Source: Takashimella koratensis
Lineage: Eukaryota > Basidiomycota > Tremellomycetes > Trichosporonales > Tetragoniomycetaceae
Direction: 5' to 3'
NCBI GenBank assembly: GCA_003116875.1
Contig: BCKT01000005.1
Span: 992,001-1,056,000 of the forward strand
DNA length: 64,000 bases
Part shown: piece by piece, positions 32,289-44,697 of the stretch
Layout: the number at the start of each line of letters is the position of its first letter
Position numbering within the stretch: the first letter of the stretch is position 1
Made by a program: the position numbers and the translations under genes
The notes under the pieces: model-generated
What the model was told of the DNA's origin: nothing
Seen by the model: the letters and a program-made list of their open reading frames with translations, nothing else
Databases searched by the model: none

Positions 32289-33526
32289 ATGGCTCCGTCG
32301 CCGCCTCCTACTGTACCTCCTACGCCCTCCCCGGCGCCTGTCTCAGCAGGGTCGACTTCGACTGCGCCTCAGAACCAGACGCAGAAAATTACGATCGGAG
32401 TTTTGGCGCTTCAAGGCGCGTTCATTGAGCATATTCATTACCTCCACAAGTGAGTAACCATTTCCGTCGAGGTGGTCAGGTTTTTTAAGAGCAAAAGAGG
32501 TGTCGACTGTTGCGCCTTCATCGGGAGCTATAGGCTGAGAAGTCGGTGGAAGTGATGAAGCTGGGTTCTGTGGGGTTGGCTTTCGTAGAGATAAAAGCTG
32601 ACCGACATTCCGCTACTGCTTGCTCTTTCCGTCCAGACTTCGTATCAACGGTTGTGAGATCACTGCTATCGCTGTTCGCTCCGCGTCCGACTTATCAGTA
32701 TGTCCCCATCCTTTTCCGTCCCCGACATTGTCTTTATCCCTTCCCTTCCCTGCTCTTTTTTCCTTTCCGTTCCTTTCCCACTCTTTCCTCTCTTTCCTCT
32801 GCTGACCCGGTCTAGCAATGTTCGGCCCTCATCATCCCCGGCGGTGAATCAACCGTAATGACCCGGGTCGCCTCATCCACACCCGGTCTGCTCCCTCTTC
32901 TCCTCTCTTTCGTCCGAGACCCTCTCCGACCCGTCTGGGGTACTTGCGCGGGTATGATCCTGATGTCTGGTTCGCGTGGGATCGGGGGCGGCAAGGTCCG
33001 TGCCGGCGCGACGGACGGAGGTGTTGTCGATGGATGGGGAGGGATGCCGGGTTTGAGAGTATGGAGGAACCTCTACGGAGGTCAGTTGGAGAGCTTTGAG
33101 TGTCCGTTACTCGTACCGGAGATCGAGGAACCAAACCGACCTTTCAACGCGATCTTCATTCGTGCGCCGGCAGTTCATTCGATCCTTCCTCTCCATCTCC
33201 ACGAAGCGGCTCAACCGGTAGCCCCACCTAGCGTGTCCCTAGCGACGACACTACCGACACCACCGTTGACTCCCTCGCCGTCAATGTACCCTTCCTCGGC
33301 TGTAGCTCCGCTCACGCCGATCGTACCTCTCGCGACTCTACCAGCAGGATGCACGCCCGCGCCGCCGCCCGCCGACTCGCCGCTCGGACCTGCCGACCCT
33401 GCAGTCACCCCACACGTCATGCTCAGGCAAGGGAGGAAGATGGTCACTAGTTTCCATCCGGAACTGAGCGGGGATACACGCGTGCATAGGTATTGGGTCG
33501 AGCGGTGTGTACTGGGAAGGGAGTAA
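32289..33526 (+). CDS. SNO1: Pyridoxal 5'-phosphate synthase glutaminase subunit (SNO1/PDX2)
   Basis: Class-I glutamine amidotransferase that releases ammonia from glutamine for the PLP synthase Snz1/PDX1, the DXP-independent vitamin B6 route in the cytoplasm. Three exons, 32289-32449, 32637-32697 and 32816-33526, give 310 residues. Seen: TIGVLALQGAFIEHIHYL at the N-terminal core, INGCEITAIAVRSASDL, LIIPGGESTVM (about 80-89), the nucleophile in WGTCAGMI (Cys about 118), and the His-Glu pair in SFHPELSGDTRVHRYW (His about 288). The usual size is about 190-230 residues; the excess is an N-terminal Pro/Ser leader (about 30) and a Pro-rich insertion of about 70 residues just before the His-Pro-Glu motif. 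The PDX1 partner is not in this window. Confidence 0.93.
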
Positions 33527-34231
33527 AGGCGTATCTTGGGTGGAGATCATGCTGAGAGGGAGGGAAGCGACATGGAGAAGGCGTTGGTAACGAGGAGCGA
33601 CGGGTCGTTCGTGCAGTCGTGGTCATCTTGTTCTGTCTGTATCTCATCCATTGGCATCCGTTTTCTTGTAGACATTCATAGAGCATTGTCAGGTCTCGTC
33701 TAGATCGAATAGACATATACCATGCACCTTGTGTACCCTTCGAGTCTCTGCCTGGACCTTTGCCCAACGAGACAGTCTTCGAGCAAGACTGTTCCCGCAA
33801 ACAGTTGTCGGTGAGTTGACATCCATCAATGACACATGCAGGTCCAGGACAGACCAGGACATCGCGATTTATGTGTGGATTACTACTATCAAAAAAGCCC
33901 TTTTTGTTAAAGAAGTGGACGAAAACTACCCTCATGTATAGTTTGTTTTGTGATTGTGAATTGAGAAGAAGAAGAGAGCGATAGGTTGTGCTAGCAGGTA
34001 TCCAAAACAAAAGTGAGATAAGAGTAAGACCAAGAGCGAGTGAAGTAGAGAGTGAGGAACAGGGAAGACGTAGAAGGAGACGGAATAGAGATTGAAATGG
34101 ATTGTGTGGAGGGTTAAGAAAACGATGACTGAGAAAGTATTGGGGTCGTGAGGGTGATAACCTGGAGTCTATAGTAGTCGCGATGAACCAAGCCAATCTC
34201 TCGGGCCAAGAGCTGAAACCCTGTACCCCAC
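33527..34231. other. Convergent 3' flanks of SNO1 and YPP1
   Basis: A long minus-strand open frame (33447-34241) covers this gap but overlaps the SNO1 end antisense, has no ATG start and no recognisable sequence; I treat it as chance. Confidence 0.5.
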
Positions 34232-37200
34232 TCACAACCACCGATCAACACACTCCCTCCAGGGCCGACACGGTCTCGACCCCTCCAAATCCAATGCGTA
34301 TTGATAACACTCTACCGCTTTGCTTTGCTTCCCTTGTTTCTCGCAGATTTGGCCGAGGCGGAACCAGGCTTCTCCAATATCCCAACCGTTTGCAGTGGTC
34401 AATTGGGTCAAAAGTGCCGAGGCGAGTTCAAGCCCCGCAGAGGGGTTGGCAGGTGGTTGTGTCGTACCCGTACCAGCGCTGGCTGGGATCGGGGACGCGG
34501 TCGGGGTGGTGGATTTGGACTTGGAGCCTGCCGGGTCGATGACGAGTTGCGCTACGGGGGCGGAGAGGGAAGAAGGGTCCGGCGTACCCATGGGGTTGTG
34601 GTTTGCCTGCGTCGTCGTCGTCGTCGTCGTCTGGGTAGCTCGGTCTAGGTACACTCTGCCCAGTCCCACGATCGCCGCAGGGTAGTCTTCACTGAGGAGT
34701 AAAGCCTTTGTGAATGCAGGCGCGGCGAGCTCCGGGGCACCCTGGGAAACATGGTACATGCCTAGCTGACACCAGACTGCCGGGTTATCCGGATCGAGTT
34801 GTTCAGCTTCTTCGATCGCGACGAGCGCTTGCTCGGGCTTGCGCCAGCGTCGGAATGTCGCAGCGGACGAGAGCCAGAGGTCGGATAAGGTCCGAGCCTC
34901 TGCGCGCGGGCGGGCAAGAGGACCCTCGGGGGGTGGGGAAGGGGGTGATTGGGTAGTGGTGGATCGGCCAAAGGCGCGGTACAGCGATCCGACGACCGTA
35001 GGCGCGAGGGATAACGCAGAAGTGGACGTCGATGCAGTGTGAGAGCGGTACATCGTGAGGTCTGTGAAGTGTCAGCAGTAGGCCCCTCTCCTCTCCTCAT
35101 TTTACTTCAGCTGGCGCTTCTTATCGTTGCTGGACTCACCACTGCTAGACCCGGGCAGGCTGCCAGCTCGAGCAGCCGAAGGATTCAAATGCTTTGGTTT
35201 CAACCTATCGCTCTTCCCCAGCCTATCCCTCCCCTGAGCCGCAGCGACCGCTGACAGATTTGTCGCGCTGCGTGTCCTGTTCCGACGTCCGAAATCGTCC
35301 TCGACATCGGTGTTGGTCACAGACCCTGAGCCGGGGCTGGACGAGCCAGGTGACGAGGCGGCGGTCATCACGATTGGAGGGGCGAGGTCAGTGCTCACGA
35401 CCCGAGGACGGGCGGTCGTTGCCGAGTTGATGGTGCTATCGACCTTTTCATCAGTGACGACTTCTTGCTCGTCTGCAGTGAATTATGTCAGCTTTGCTGA
35501 TTCTCGCCAAGAGTCCGACGCAAAGTTTGTAACCTGCAACTTACCAGCGGCATCGGTGATGCTGACGTAGCTCCCTCCGAGATCTCCCCTACTCCTCACA
35601 CTCGGAGTCGCTATCAAGCTCGCGGGGGTCTTGAACGACATTCGACTCCTTATACTCGGACTCTTCGCCATTCCTGCCAATCCTCCTTGCGCCGAGACAC
35701 ATCGAGAAGAGAAGAACGCAAACAGTTCTTGCTGAGCGAGCATGGCAGCTTCGGGGCCCTGGAGTTTCTCAGTGATCACTGCGCGCGTGGAGCGGAGGCG
35801 GATGATATCGGCCAGTCGCTGGGCTCGGTCGACCCGCGCCTTGCGGGAAGGAAGAGGGTGCAGTTGGTCGTTGGCACCGAGTAAGGGGTGGGGCTTGGGG
35901 GGAAGCGGGGTCGACTTTTCTGTGAAAGAGGGCAACTCGGGAGTGGGCGGGACAACTGCAAAGTCCTTCGATTCGACGGGGATGCCACTCGCCGGCGTAG
36001 GCGGTGGCTGAGTCGCGTCAGGAGACGACGACGTGGTACCCGTCGCATCATCCTCGTCATTTTGCTCCCAGACTCCGATACCCGCATCGCACGCGCGCGC
36101 CGCGCCAGTCCAGTCGTTGGCAGCTGTCAAGAGGAGCGCAAGCAGGTGCCAGGCCTGGACGTTGCGACTGTCGAGCTCGAGACTGGCGCGAACCGCCTCG
36201 GTGGCCGGCTCGAGGGCGCGGGCCTCAGCCTCCGCGAACGCGAGGTGGTACTGCGCCGACGCCGAGTGCGGGTCGAGTGCCGCCGCCGCGCGCAGGTGGT
36301 CGATTGCTTGCGCCTGGACGATGGGGCGTGCAGCTGGGTCGAAACCTGAGCAACATTGTCAGCAAACTTTACCCATACGAACGAGGCTTCAAGTCTGCAC
36401 ATATCCGACCCAACTCACCTCTGCTGGCCATGGCACTGCGAACGACACCCTTGCACTCCTCGGCCTTGGCAACAAGCAAATCTCCTTTCCCCTTTGCCAC
36501 GTCTCCCGCAAGAGACGCATACCTCCAAGCCTCATCTGGCTCGTCGAAATCACGCAACAGCATCCTTGCACCCGTGACCAGCGCATCAACAAATTCTGGA
36601 TCTTGATCGACCTCGGATTCCGCTGTCTGCTCTTTCCTCTCTTTTTGCTCCTTTGACATGGTCTGCACGAGTTCTCCGCCGTCTTCGATCGCCGAGGCGT
36701 TCTGCTCATCTTCCTCGTTTTGCGCTTGTTGTGCCTCTCGAGCCTGGGCGCGGATCTCAGCTGGCCCCGCGGCCATGTCGTCGGTTGGTCGGCGTTTGAG
36801 CTGGAGCGAGACGTCGGGCTGCGAAGTCTGGCGAGACTTGAGAACTAACTCGACATAGAGCTCAAATGTCCGTCGGGCGTCTTTGGACTCTCCAACAGAA
36901 GAGAGAAGGCGAGCGAGGTGACGTAATGCCGAGTGAGACTGGAAGGTCACGTTGGTCGACCACCAGAGAACGCTAATGATATCGCGCGCGAGATCGGGGA
37001 AGAGTGGGTGGAAAGCGACGACCAGCTCGACAAACTGCACAACGGGTCGGTTGACATTACCTGCTCGAGGGAAAGTTGTGGTTTGACCCAACCACTGCTG
37101 GCCGAAACGGAAGGCTTCTTTGGCCTCGCTGGCTGAAACCAACCCGCTAGGCTGGGCCGAGACGAGGGCGCGGAGTAAGAGCAGGAACATGCCGGTGCGT

Positions 37201-38581
37201 TCGGCTGGGCGGAACGTCGCGGGCCACTCGGCCGTGATCGCCTGGTACATCCGGAGAATGTTGAGCGTCCGCTTTGTGTCAGGCGTCCGAGCGGAGAGGT
37301 AGGCAGCGCGCACGAGAGCAGTCGAGAGGACACGAGCGAGTTCACGAAGATTGTCAAAGCTCGTTCGGGGGTGGACCTTGCCCGAAGGGGAGGGGAGAAA
37401 CGGGGAGGCGCCAAAGGGGACCGACGTGAGGCTGGGCAAGAGGTCGACGCTCGCGGTGTAGGCGTGGACAGCGTCTGGTGCGCCGGTAAGCTCAAGGCTG
37501 AGACCTGAGTGAGTGTCAGTTGTTTGACGTCAATGTGTAGGAGCAACTGCCGACCCAAACTTGCCTTGGAAATATCTCGCACGTATCCGGTCGAGAACGG
37601 CAGCGTCACCCTCGACAGCTCCGCTTGTGGGTTTCGACCAGTCTACAGTTTTATATATCTCGAGCACTTTTTCGTGCTCGCCGATTGCGTGGTGGTGATA
37701 TGCCAGCAAGAACTTGGCAGTCTGTCATAATAACGATCAGTACATGTCTCAAGACCTCCCTGCCCTTCTTTCCTCCACCCTATCTCTGCAAACCCGTCTC
37801 CCACTCCCTCTCCTCGAGCTTCAATCTCATACCTACTCACCTCTTGTTCTGCCGGCTTTAGTTTTCCCGACGCCACGAGCGCCTCGATCGCTGCGATCCC
37901 TTCACGTGCTTCTTCCGCCTCTGGTCCATCGAGCGGTCCCCACGCTCTTGTCCCCGGCTCGGCATCGAGATCCGAGATTGAGAGGTACGCTGCGCGCCGA
38001 TCGGATACTGCGGCTGCGGGCGGTGCGCTGGACTCGAGTGACTTGCGCGACTTGTGCAGGTGCGGGTGCGGAATGTGGACAAAGCTGCCCGAGTCAGGCC
38101 GAGTCCCAGGCGTAGGCGTGGTAGTGGCCGTGCTCGTAGCTGCAGTACCTGCGGGTGAAGGAGAGTTGGGAAGGGATTTGACTTGGTCGTGAGTTACGTT
38201 GATGTATGAAGAGGAAGGCTGGGAGGTGCTGGTTCGCGAGAGGTAGAGAAGAGAGATCTCGCGCAGGTAGTGGATGAGAGTGGTGTCTGGGGGTCAGATA
38301 ATGTGTCAGTCAAAGCTGAACCTAAAACGTGTCGAGTGTGAACCGGAATAGGCGGGGAGAGAAGAGAATTAAAAAAGTGGAAGCGAGGTAGGTGCAGAGA
38401 TGGGACGAGCGCCCTACTCACTGCCGCCGGTATGCTTGCCCCATTTACGGATAAGCTCGCTCCAGCTCAACGGCGATCCGCTCGGCGTAGCGCCGGGTGT
38501 CGTGTCGACCCAAGCACCACGTACGAGGGCCGCACCGAGCGCGGTGCGGTAATGTGCCGCCTTGGGACTGGAGGACGGCAT
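34232..38581 (-). CDS. YPP1: YPP1 / TTC7-like TPR protein (PI4-kinase complex scaffold)
   Basis: In yeast and animals this protein, with Efr3, holds the PI4-kinase Stt4/PI4KA at the plasma membrane. Seven exons: 38422-38581, 37841-38286, 37565-37721, 36419-37504, 35545-36345, 35140-35472, 34232-35061; 1270 residues, all phases closing. Seen: helical repeats with TPR character, for example FLLAYHHHAIGEHEKVLEIYKT, HYLREISLLYLS, HLRAAAALDPHSASAQYHLAF, QALVAIEEAEQLDPDNPAVW and GEAWFRLGQICEKQGKQSKAVECY, interrupted by Ser/Pro-rich linkers. The intron between exons 3 and 4 begins with GC, not GT. Assignment rests on the repeat layout and overall size rather than a single motif; another large TPR protein cannot be wholly excluded. 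Start at MPSSSPKAAHYRTALG. Confidence 0.8.
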
Positions 38582-39544
38582 GGGGAATTAGCTGTCGGTG
38601 TCGGGGTCGGTGGCACCGGATGGGGAAGAGATAGGTGAAAGGAGTGGAGTAGGGATGAGGGGATGGGTCGGTGTAGATATTAGATGGGAAAGTGGTAGGT
38701 GCAGAGTCGAGATGTTGATGGTTTGGTGGGGAATATAAAGGGGATTGCAAGGGGTAGAAGTAGGGGTAGGGGGTTGTGCCGACGTTTGCTTGGCGTAGGC
38801 GCGCAGTTGCGGAAGGGAGGGCGGATGCAAGATGGTCCAAAAGCTTGCGAGGCTATGTACAGGTTGGACCGGTGCGCGTGTTTGCGTCGTGGGCAGCGCC
38901 GAGGATGGGTAGGAGTGGGGTGTGGGAGGGAGGTTGGAGAGTGGTGGGTAGTGGGAGGTGGATGGTGGATGGATGGAGGTGGATTGGATTGGGTTGAAGG
39001 TGAACGTTGGTGAGACAGTGGTGGTGGTCCGCAGTGACCCACAACTTAGAGTCAGTAGTGACGCTATGAAAACTAAACTCAACACGGCCCAAACCCTAAT
39101 CACCCCCAGATCAAATCGTATCTGTCAGCAGTAATAAAGGCTAATTGCAGATTAGAGACAGAGACACAGAGACAGATACGCAGGCACCGACGTTGGAGCT
39201 ACAACCAGATAAAGTTTAATCACCCCCCCGCGATATCGCTGGGGCACTTTGCTAGATGACTCATTTCTGGTTCGATGGGTTGGCTGGAACAGAGTTGCTT
39301 AGTGGCACAACCGAGATTGGCGATAAGTCGACCGACTCGGGACAGAAAAAAAAGTCAGAGGTATTCAGTCCAAGGTCGAGTCAAGCAACAGGCATCAACG
39401 CAGCGGTAGAGATTCACATCACCAACAACAACAACGACCACGACTGCTGGTACCTCGCAAGATCGACACACCAGTCGCAGTAAACCTCTCTCTCTGACCT
39501 CTTTCCACGACCAGCTCTTGTCCCCATCGTCCACGCTCACAAAC
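38582..39544. other. Divergent promoter region YPP1 / ILV1
   Basis: About 960 nt between two outward start codons. A GGAT/GGTGG-rich plus-strand section near 38900-39000 and AT-richer DNA after 39100. No gene seen. Confidence 0.5.
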
Positions 39545-42150
39545 ATGACCACGTACGTATCTTCCTCTACTCCACCCACCTCTGCGCGTCCGTTGGCTTA
39601 TCATTACCCTCGCCCAGCTCCCTTCCCGTTCCCAAAACCAACGGGACCCCTGCTGCTTCTTCCACCCTCGCTGTATCCCCACCCGGCCGGTCATCCACTA
39701 TCGAATACGCATCTTCCGCTCCCTTGCCCGCCTCGTCATCGCGACACCACCCAGGCTCCTCCCTCGACCCCAACGGCACCCAGGGAGTTCCAGACGAGGA
39801 TGTCCCCACGCATCTGTACGAGAAACTGCCGAGGCATCTGGTGGAGAAGAACGCAAAGGGAGAGGAGGTCCCTGATTACCTCAGGATGATCCTAATGTGT
39901 GAGTATGGGGGGTTTCGCGTGATAAGTGTCGTTGGTCAAAGGAGAGAGAAAGTGTATCGTGGATATCTAGAGTGGATAGGTGGATAGAACGCTGACCCAT
40001 GTTTAGCCAAAGTCTACTCGGCCCCATTGAACCTCTCCGAGACGCCTCTCACTCACGCCGTCAACCTCTCCAAACGCCTTGGATGCGACGTAAGTTCCCT
40101 CCACCCCTCTACATCTTGCAAATCACCAACATATCAACCACTGACCACCCGCGATAGATCTGGCTCAAGCGAGAAGACTTGCAACCCGTGTTCTCGTTCA
40201 AGATCCGTGGAGCATACAATATGATGGCGCACTTGACTGATGAAGAGAAGCGCAAGGGTGTTATCACTTGCAGTGCTGGTACTTTTTTTTTCCTTACATC
40301 AGCCACCTCCCTCCTACCTCCCATCTACCTTCCTACCCACCTGCCGAAGAGTTGCCTATCCACCTGGCGAAGAACAGCTGCTCACCATTCCCCTTTCCCA
40401 GGTAACCACGCACAGGGCGTTGCTCTCTCTGCTCACGCACTTGGGATCCCAGCCACCGTCCTCATGCCCATTTCCACCCCATCTATCAAAGTCAACAACG
40501 TCCGTCGCTTGGGGGGTACCGCCGTCCTCCACGGAGTTGATTTCGACGAAGCCAAAGCCGAGTGTCTCCGTCGCGCTGAATCCGACGGTCTCACTTTTAT
40601 CCCCCCTTACGACGACCCATATATCGTTGCTGGGCAAGGAACCGTTGCTCTCGAGCTCCTTCGGCAGATTTCCGACCCGGACGCAGTGGACGGCATCTTC
40701 TCATCCATCGGTGGCGGTGGCTTGACCGCCGGTATCGCAGCCTACGTGAAACGCGTGGCGAAACCTAGTGTGAAAGTGTACGGTGTCGAGACGTGGGACG
40801 GAGACGCAATGGCAAGGAGTTTGGAGAAAGGAGAGAGGGTACTGCTGGATGAGGTCGGGCCGTTCGCGGATGGAACTGCGGTGAGAATTGTTGGCGAGGA
40901 ACCGTTTAGAGTGTGTAAGGAGTTATTGGATGGCGTGGTTATTGTGGGCAACGATGAGATCTGCGCGGCGATCAAGGATGTGTTTGAGGGTGAGTCTAAG
41001 AGCGAGATCGGCGCTAGGCCCGAGCTACGAGTAGGGATCGCACCGAAAGAAGTTCTCCCTTTGGGTGGTGTTGACGTCTTGCCTTCTTCAATCTACTCTG
41101 ACTATCGACCCATTCGTCTATCCCTATCGTCGCCTTTGGCTCCTCCGACGCCTCTGCCTTTCGGTATCGGTATGCAGAGACCCGCTCCATCCCCGAACCT
41201 TCCGGCGCCCTCGCCCTCGCCGGGTTGAAAGACCACATCATCCGAAATGGACTTCAAAACTCGGGCAAACGTTTTGTCGCTGTTGTCTCAGGCGGGAACA
41301 TGAACTTTGGGCGGTTGAGGTTTGTCGCGGAACGTGCAGAGATTGGAGAGCGACGAGAGGTTTTGATGTCGTTCAAGGTTCCTGAGAGGCCGGGGAGGTG
41401 AGTTGAGAATCTTTCTTCGGGAGATCCGAGGGTTTAATCAAGTCTGGCGAAGAATTGGAAAAAGAAGCTGACGATTGGTACCTCTCATTTCCTCCCAAAC
41501 TATAGCTTTATCAACCTCCATTCGTCGTTGTTACCACGTACCGTCACTGAATTCTCATACCGCCACTCGTCCCCTTCGTACGGATACATCATCTGCTCCT
41601 TCTACCTCGCCTCTTCCTCGTCCACCTCGTCTGGGCCCTCACCCACCGCGCGCGCCGCAGAGGTCGCGCAGATTGTTGAGGACCTGAAGGGCAAGGGAAT
41701 CGAGGCTGTCGATTTGAGTGAAGATGAATTCGCAAAGAGCCATGTTAGACATTTGGTCGGTGGACGAAGTGGGGTGAAAGACGAGAGGGTCTTTAGGTTT
41801 GGTAAGTCCCCCTCCCCCGACAGAGCTATCGGCGGTTAAGAGGTCTCAGTGTTTCTCTGAACACTGTTGTAAGGCGGAATTCATATGACCGAAGACAGCG
41901 GCGCTAACATAACGCAGAGTTCCCAGAACGACCCGGTGCCCTCGCCCGTTTCCTTACGGGCCTCAAACCTGATTGGAACATTTCCATGTTCCACTACCGT
42001 AACCACGGCGCAGACGTTGGTAAAGTTCTCGTTGGAGTCCAGGCCCCGCCAGAGGCCAGTGGTGCGCTTAACGAGTTCCTTGTGGATCTTGGATACCCTT
42101 TCGTCGAGGAGACGAATAACACGGCGTACAAGCACTTCCTCTGCGCCTAA
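39545..42150 (+). CDS. ILV1: Threonine dehydratase (threonine deaminase)
   Basis: PLP enzyme converting threonine to 2-oxobutyrate, the first committed step to isoleucine, in mitochondria. Eight exons: 39545-39552 (8 nt), 39618-39898, 40007-40089, 40158-40278, 40402-40989, 41178-41397, 41506-41801, 41918-42150; 609 residues, all phases closing. Seen: [40 protein letters not shown] with the PLP lysine (about 139), [13 protein letters not shown], the glycine loop [33 protein letters not shown], and two C-terminal ACT-like regulatory halves (VPERPGSFINL and [13 protein letters not shown]). Isoleucine feedback is expected from the ACT region. The N-terminal 60 residues are Ser/Pro-rich, suitable for a targeting leader. 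The fifth intron (188 nt) is open in one frame but skipping it restores the family sequence. Confidence 0.95.
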
Positions 42151-42440
42151 GCGGGTGTAAAGGTAGATGCACAAGTCTGATTCCCTCGGGTTCGGTTGAG
42201 GCAGAACGCTTCTTGGTTAGACATCATCTTGGAGCTCGGTTCATTTTGCATGCAGAATCTTGACTCATTTAAATCTACTGCTGCATTTCGCCCAAAGCTC
42301 ATTTTGTACCCGCTTTGAAATAACTCGAATACTCATATTGCTTCTCATAATGCATCTCTTCGTCTTCACTTTCGCTCACACAGAACCTTACCCTCAGAGG
42401 GGACGCATCACAACCTCACCCACCCCAAGCCCGCTTCGCC

Positions 42441-43901
42441 CTACTGGACAGACAAGACCTGCTGCCCGATCCACTTCTCACCCGCGGGGAGCTCGTAAAA
42501 TTCACGAACGTATCCGGGCTCAATACAGACGTACTTGTCCCAACCGCCCTTTTCCATATCAGCGATCTTGGAGCCCGTCTCGGCCTGGGGGTTCCAGATG
42601 GTCGTGCTGGGTGTCATGTGTCAGCGCAGGCTTATGAAGAGACTCCAGAGTCGGAAAGCGAGGTCAATGTGTCGCGCATAAAGAGACACCATGTGAATAA
42701 AGAGCAGATGGATTAAGGCCACAGAACAGTGGTGACATTCGGACTCTACTCACTCTTCAAACCCACGGAAGCGGACGGCGACGGTGGTGGCGTCGTCGTG
42801 GACCTTGATCTCCTGCGAGGGGACCTTGAAGTAGACGCTGGGTGGATTAGCACCGATTCTCTTTTTCAGACAAGCGGCTGGACCTCTCCCTCGTCTTCCC
42901 ATACCACGAGCGCAACATAACGCTCTAGCTCCTTTATCTTCTTCTGGTAGCTTGTCGCTCTCAATTTGTTCTTCAATCGCACTCACCGGTCGGTCTCCTT
43001 GTCGATGACGAGGGTTCCACCGGGGTGTTTGTCCATAGTCCCACCGAGCACTTTGTCCCTGTAGTCGACTCCCTTCTCGAGTCCCTCGACCTTGATCGAG
43101 TTTGCATTCGAGACAGCGAGGTAGCTGTGGAGCAAGGCCTGGAACTTGAACACCTCGGGTCCGGTGTTGTGTACGTGGAGGTCGGTGCTGAGCTGGTGGG
43201 CGGAGAGAGTGACGACGTAGCTCAGGTCGTAAGGGTGCGGGAAGGTGGAGGGGGGTTGGGGAGCGACGAGGCGGACAGAAACGCCCTCGGGTCGGTCCAT
43301 GACGGTCGACTCAAGAGACCAGGTTTGCGAGCGGACGAAACCGTGCTGAGCGAGGTTGGCGTAGTCGGGAGGAGAAGGAGGAGGAGGTCCGAAGACGGGC
43401 TAGAGGGGGGTTAGAGTTGGACGAGAGAGGAGGGAAAGGGGGAGGGAAGGACGCACGAAGCAAATTGGGATGCCGCCTCGGATCTGCGAAGAGTCAGTGG
43501 CATGCTCGTCATGAGGAGACACGCTGAAAGATATCCCAGCTTTCGCTGGTCTCTTCGATTAAATCGAGCGCCCACTTACAGGCTTGGAGCCGTCACGGAA
43601 AGCAGTGCTGGAGACGAAGAGGCGCTCCTTCCCGCCGACCTTCCACGAGACGACCGTCGCACCGAAGAGCTCGATCTCGACGCTAGAGCCCTAAATTGTG
43701 TTAGCGACATAGATGGAGGCGAGAACGTGCGACGAGGGATTGACCGGGTTAGCCGGGTCTCCGAGGGGTTGACGTTGCTGAGCGACGACGGGAGGAGATG
43801 GGGAGCCGGTGGAAGGGGATGAAATAGGTTGAAAGAGAGAGAGGAGGACGTACCGATTCGTGAGTGAGGATGATGGTCTTGTCAGTCTGTTGGACGCCCA
43901 T
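42441..43901 (-). CDS. Glucose-6-phosphate 1-epimerase-like protein (yeast YMR099C family)
   Basis: Aldose-1-epimerase superfamily, hexose-6-phosphate branch, interconverting the alpha and beta anomers of glucose 6-phosphate in the cytoplasm. Six exons: 43854-43901, 43580-43690, 43457-43483 (27 nt), 42987-43399, 42754-42837, 42441-42606; 282 residues, all phases closing, against 297 in yeast. Seen: VEIELFGATVVSWKVGGKE, the family hallmark IRGGIPICFPVFGPP, LAQHGFVRSQTWSLE with the conserved His, LHSYLAVSN, and near the C-terminus CIEPGYVREFYELPAGEKW with the conserved Glu. The start MGVQQTDKTIILTHES precedes the first intron. It lies between ILV1 (convergent) and GND1 (divergent); its substrate feeds the pathway of GND1, perhaps by chance. 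Confidence 0.92.
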
Positions 43902-44697
43902 ATTGTGAATTGTTGGATGTTGTGGTTGTTGGTGAACCGGTGGGTGGGTGGTTGGTGATGAAATGCTTAATGGGACTGGTCGCGGCCCACCGTCATCCGT
44001 AATACCGACCACGTGGTTGGATCTGACCTCCACCTGTGTGATAATCTAATCGCTCCCCCCAGATAGGACACCATCGGATGCCCGGACCGACGGTTGAAAT
44101 TGCCCATATCGTCATTCCGTTTTCCCCTTTGCCCGAGTCTTGTTCCCTGTCCCCCACCGTACAGATAGATCCCTGCCCTCTGCCGCTTTTCGCTCGGCTC
44201 TATCTCTCGGTCTCATCGGTGTAGAGAAGGGGTTGGACTTGTCTATGCATTGTCAAGTAGTACCGATAGATGCCGAGGATGTAGCTATGGGATACTAGAG
44301 TGAAAGAGAGAGGGCCAGAGGTGAGCGTGGGGAAGAGGTATCGACTGGGGGAATGTCCGATGACGGGGTGTGTGGGAGAGATGGGTGGACGCGGTAATGG
44401 GAAATGGCCACGGTGGAGGGTTGGATTCAGGGTCCAATCATAGCCCTGTCAGTGCCACATCCAACGGACCGCCGATACCGTAGGCACACCTCCTACCTGC
44501 CCCTTCCCCTTCCTTCCCACCGTGCAACCCATCCCCCTTCTCCCTGCCCCCCCCTGCCTCCCTCCTCCCTCCCTCCCCACTGCCGCCTTTTTCCATCTGC
44601 TTCTCTACACCATCTCCCTCTTTCTCTTCCTCTCTCTCATCCATCTCTCTCTCTCTCTCTTCTTCACCCAACCCACCCACATCCAATCTTAGCAAAC
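43902..44697. other. Divergent promoter region of the epimerase gene / GND1
   Basis: About 800 nt. The 200 nt before the GND1 start are almost pure pyrimidine (CCTCCCTCC, CTCTCTCT), typical of a strongly expressed fungal leader. No gene seen. Confidence 0.5.

Noticed and set aside
33447..34241. 264-codon minus-strand frame between SNO1 and YPP1
   Set aside because: Non-ATG start, overlaps the SNO1 3' end antisense, and fills a convergent 3' gap.
40990..41177. Reading through the fifth ILV1 intron as coding
   Set aside because: The retained frame breaks the conserved [13 protein letters not shown] sequence, which splicing at GTGAGT...ATGCAG restores.
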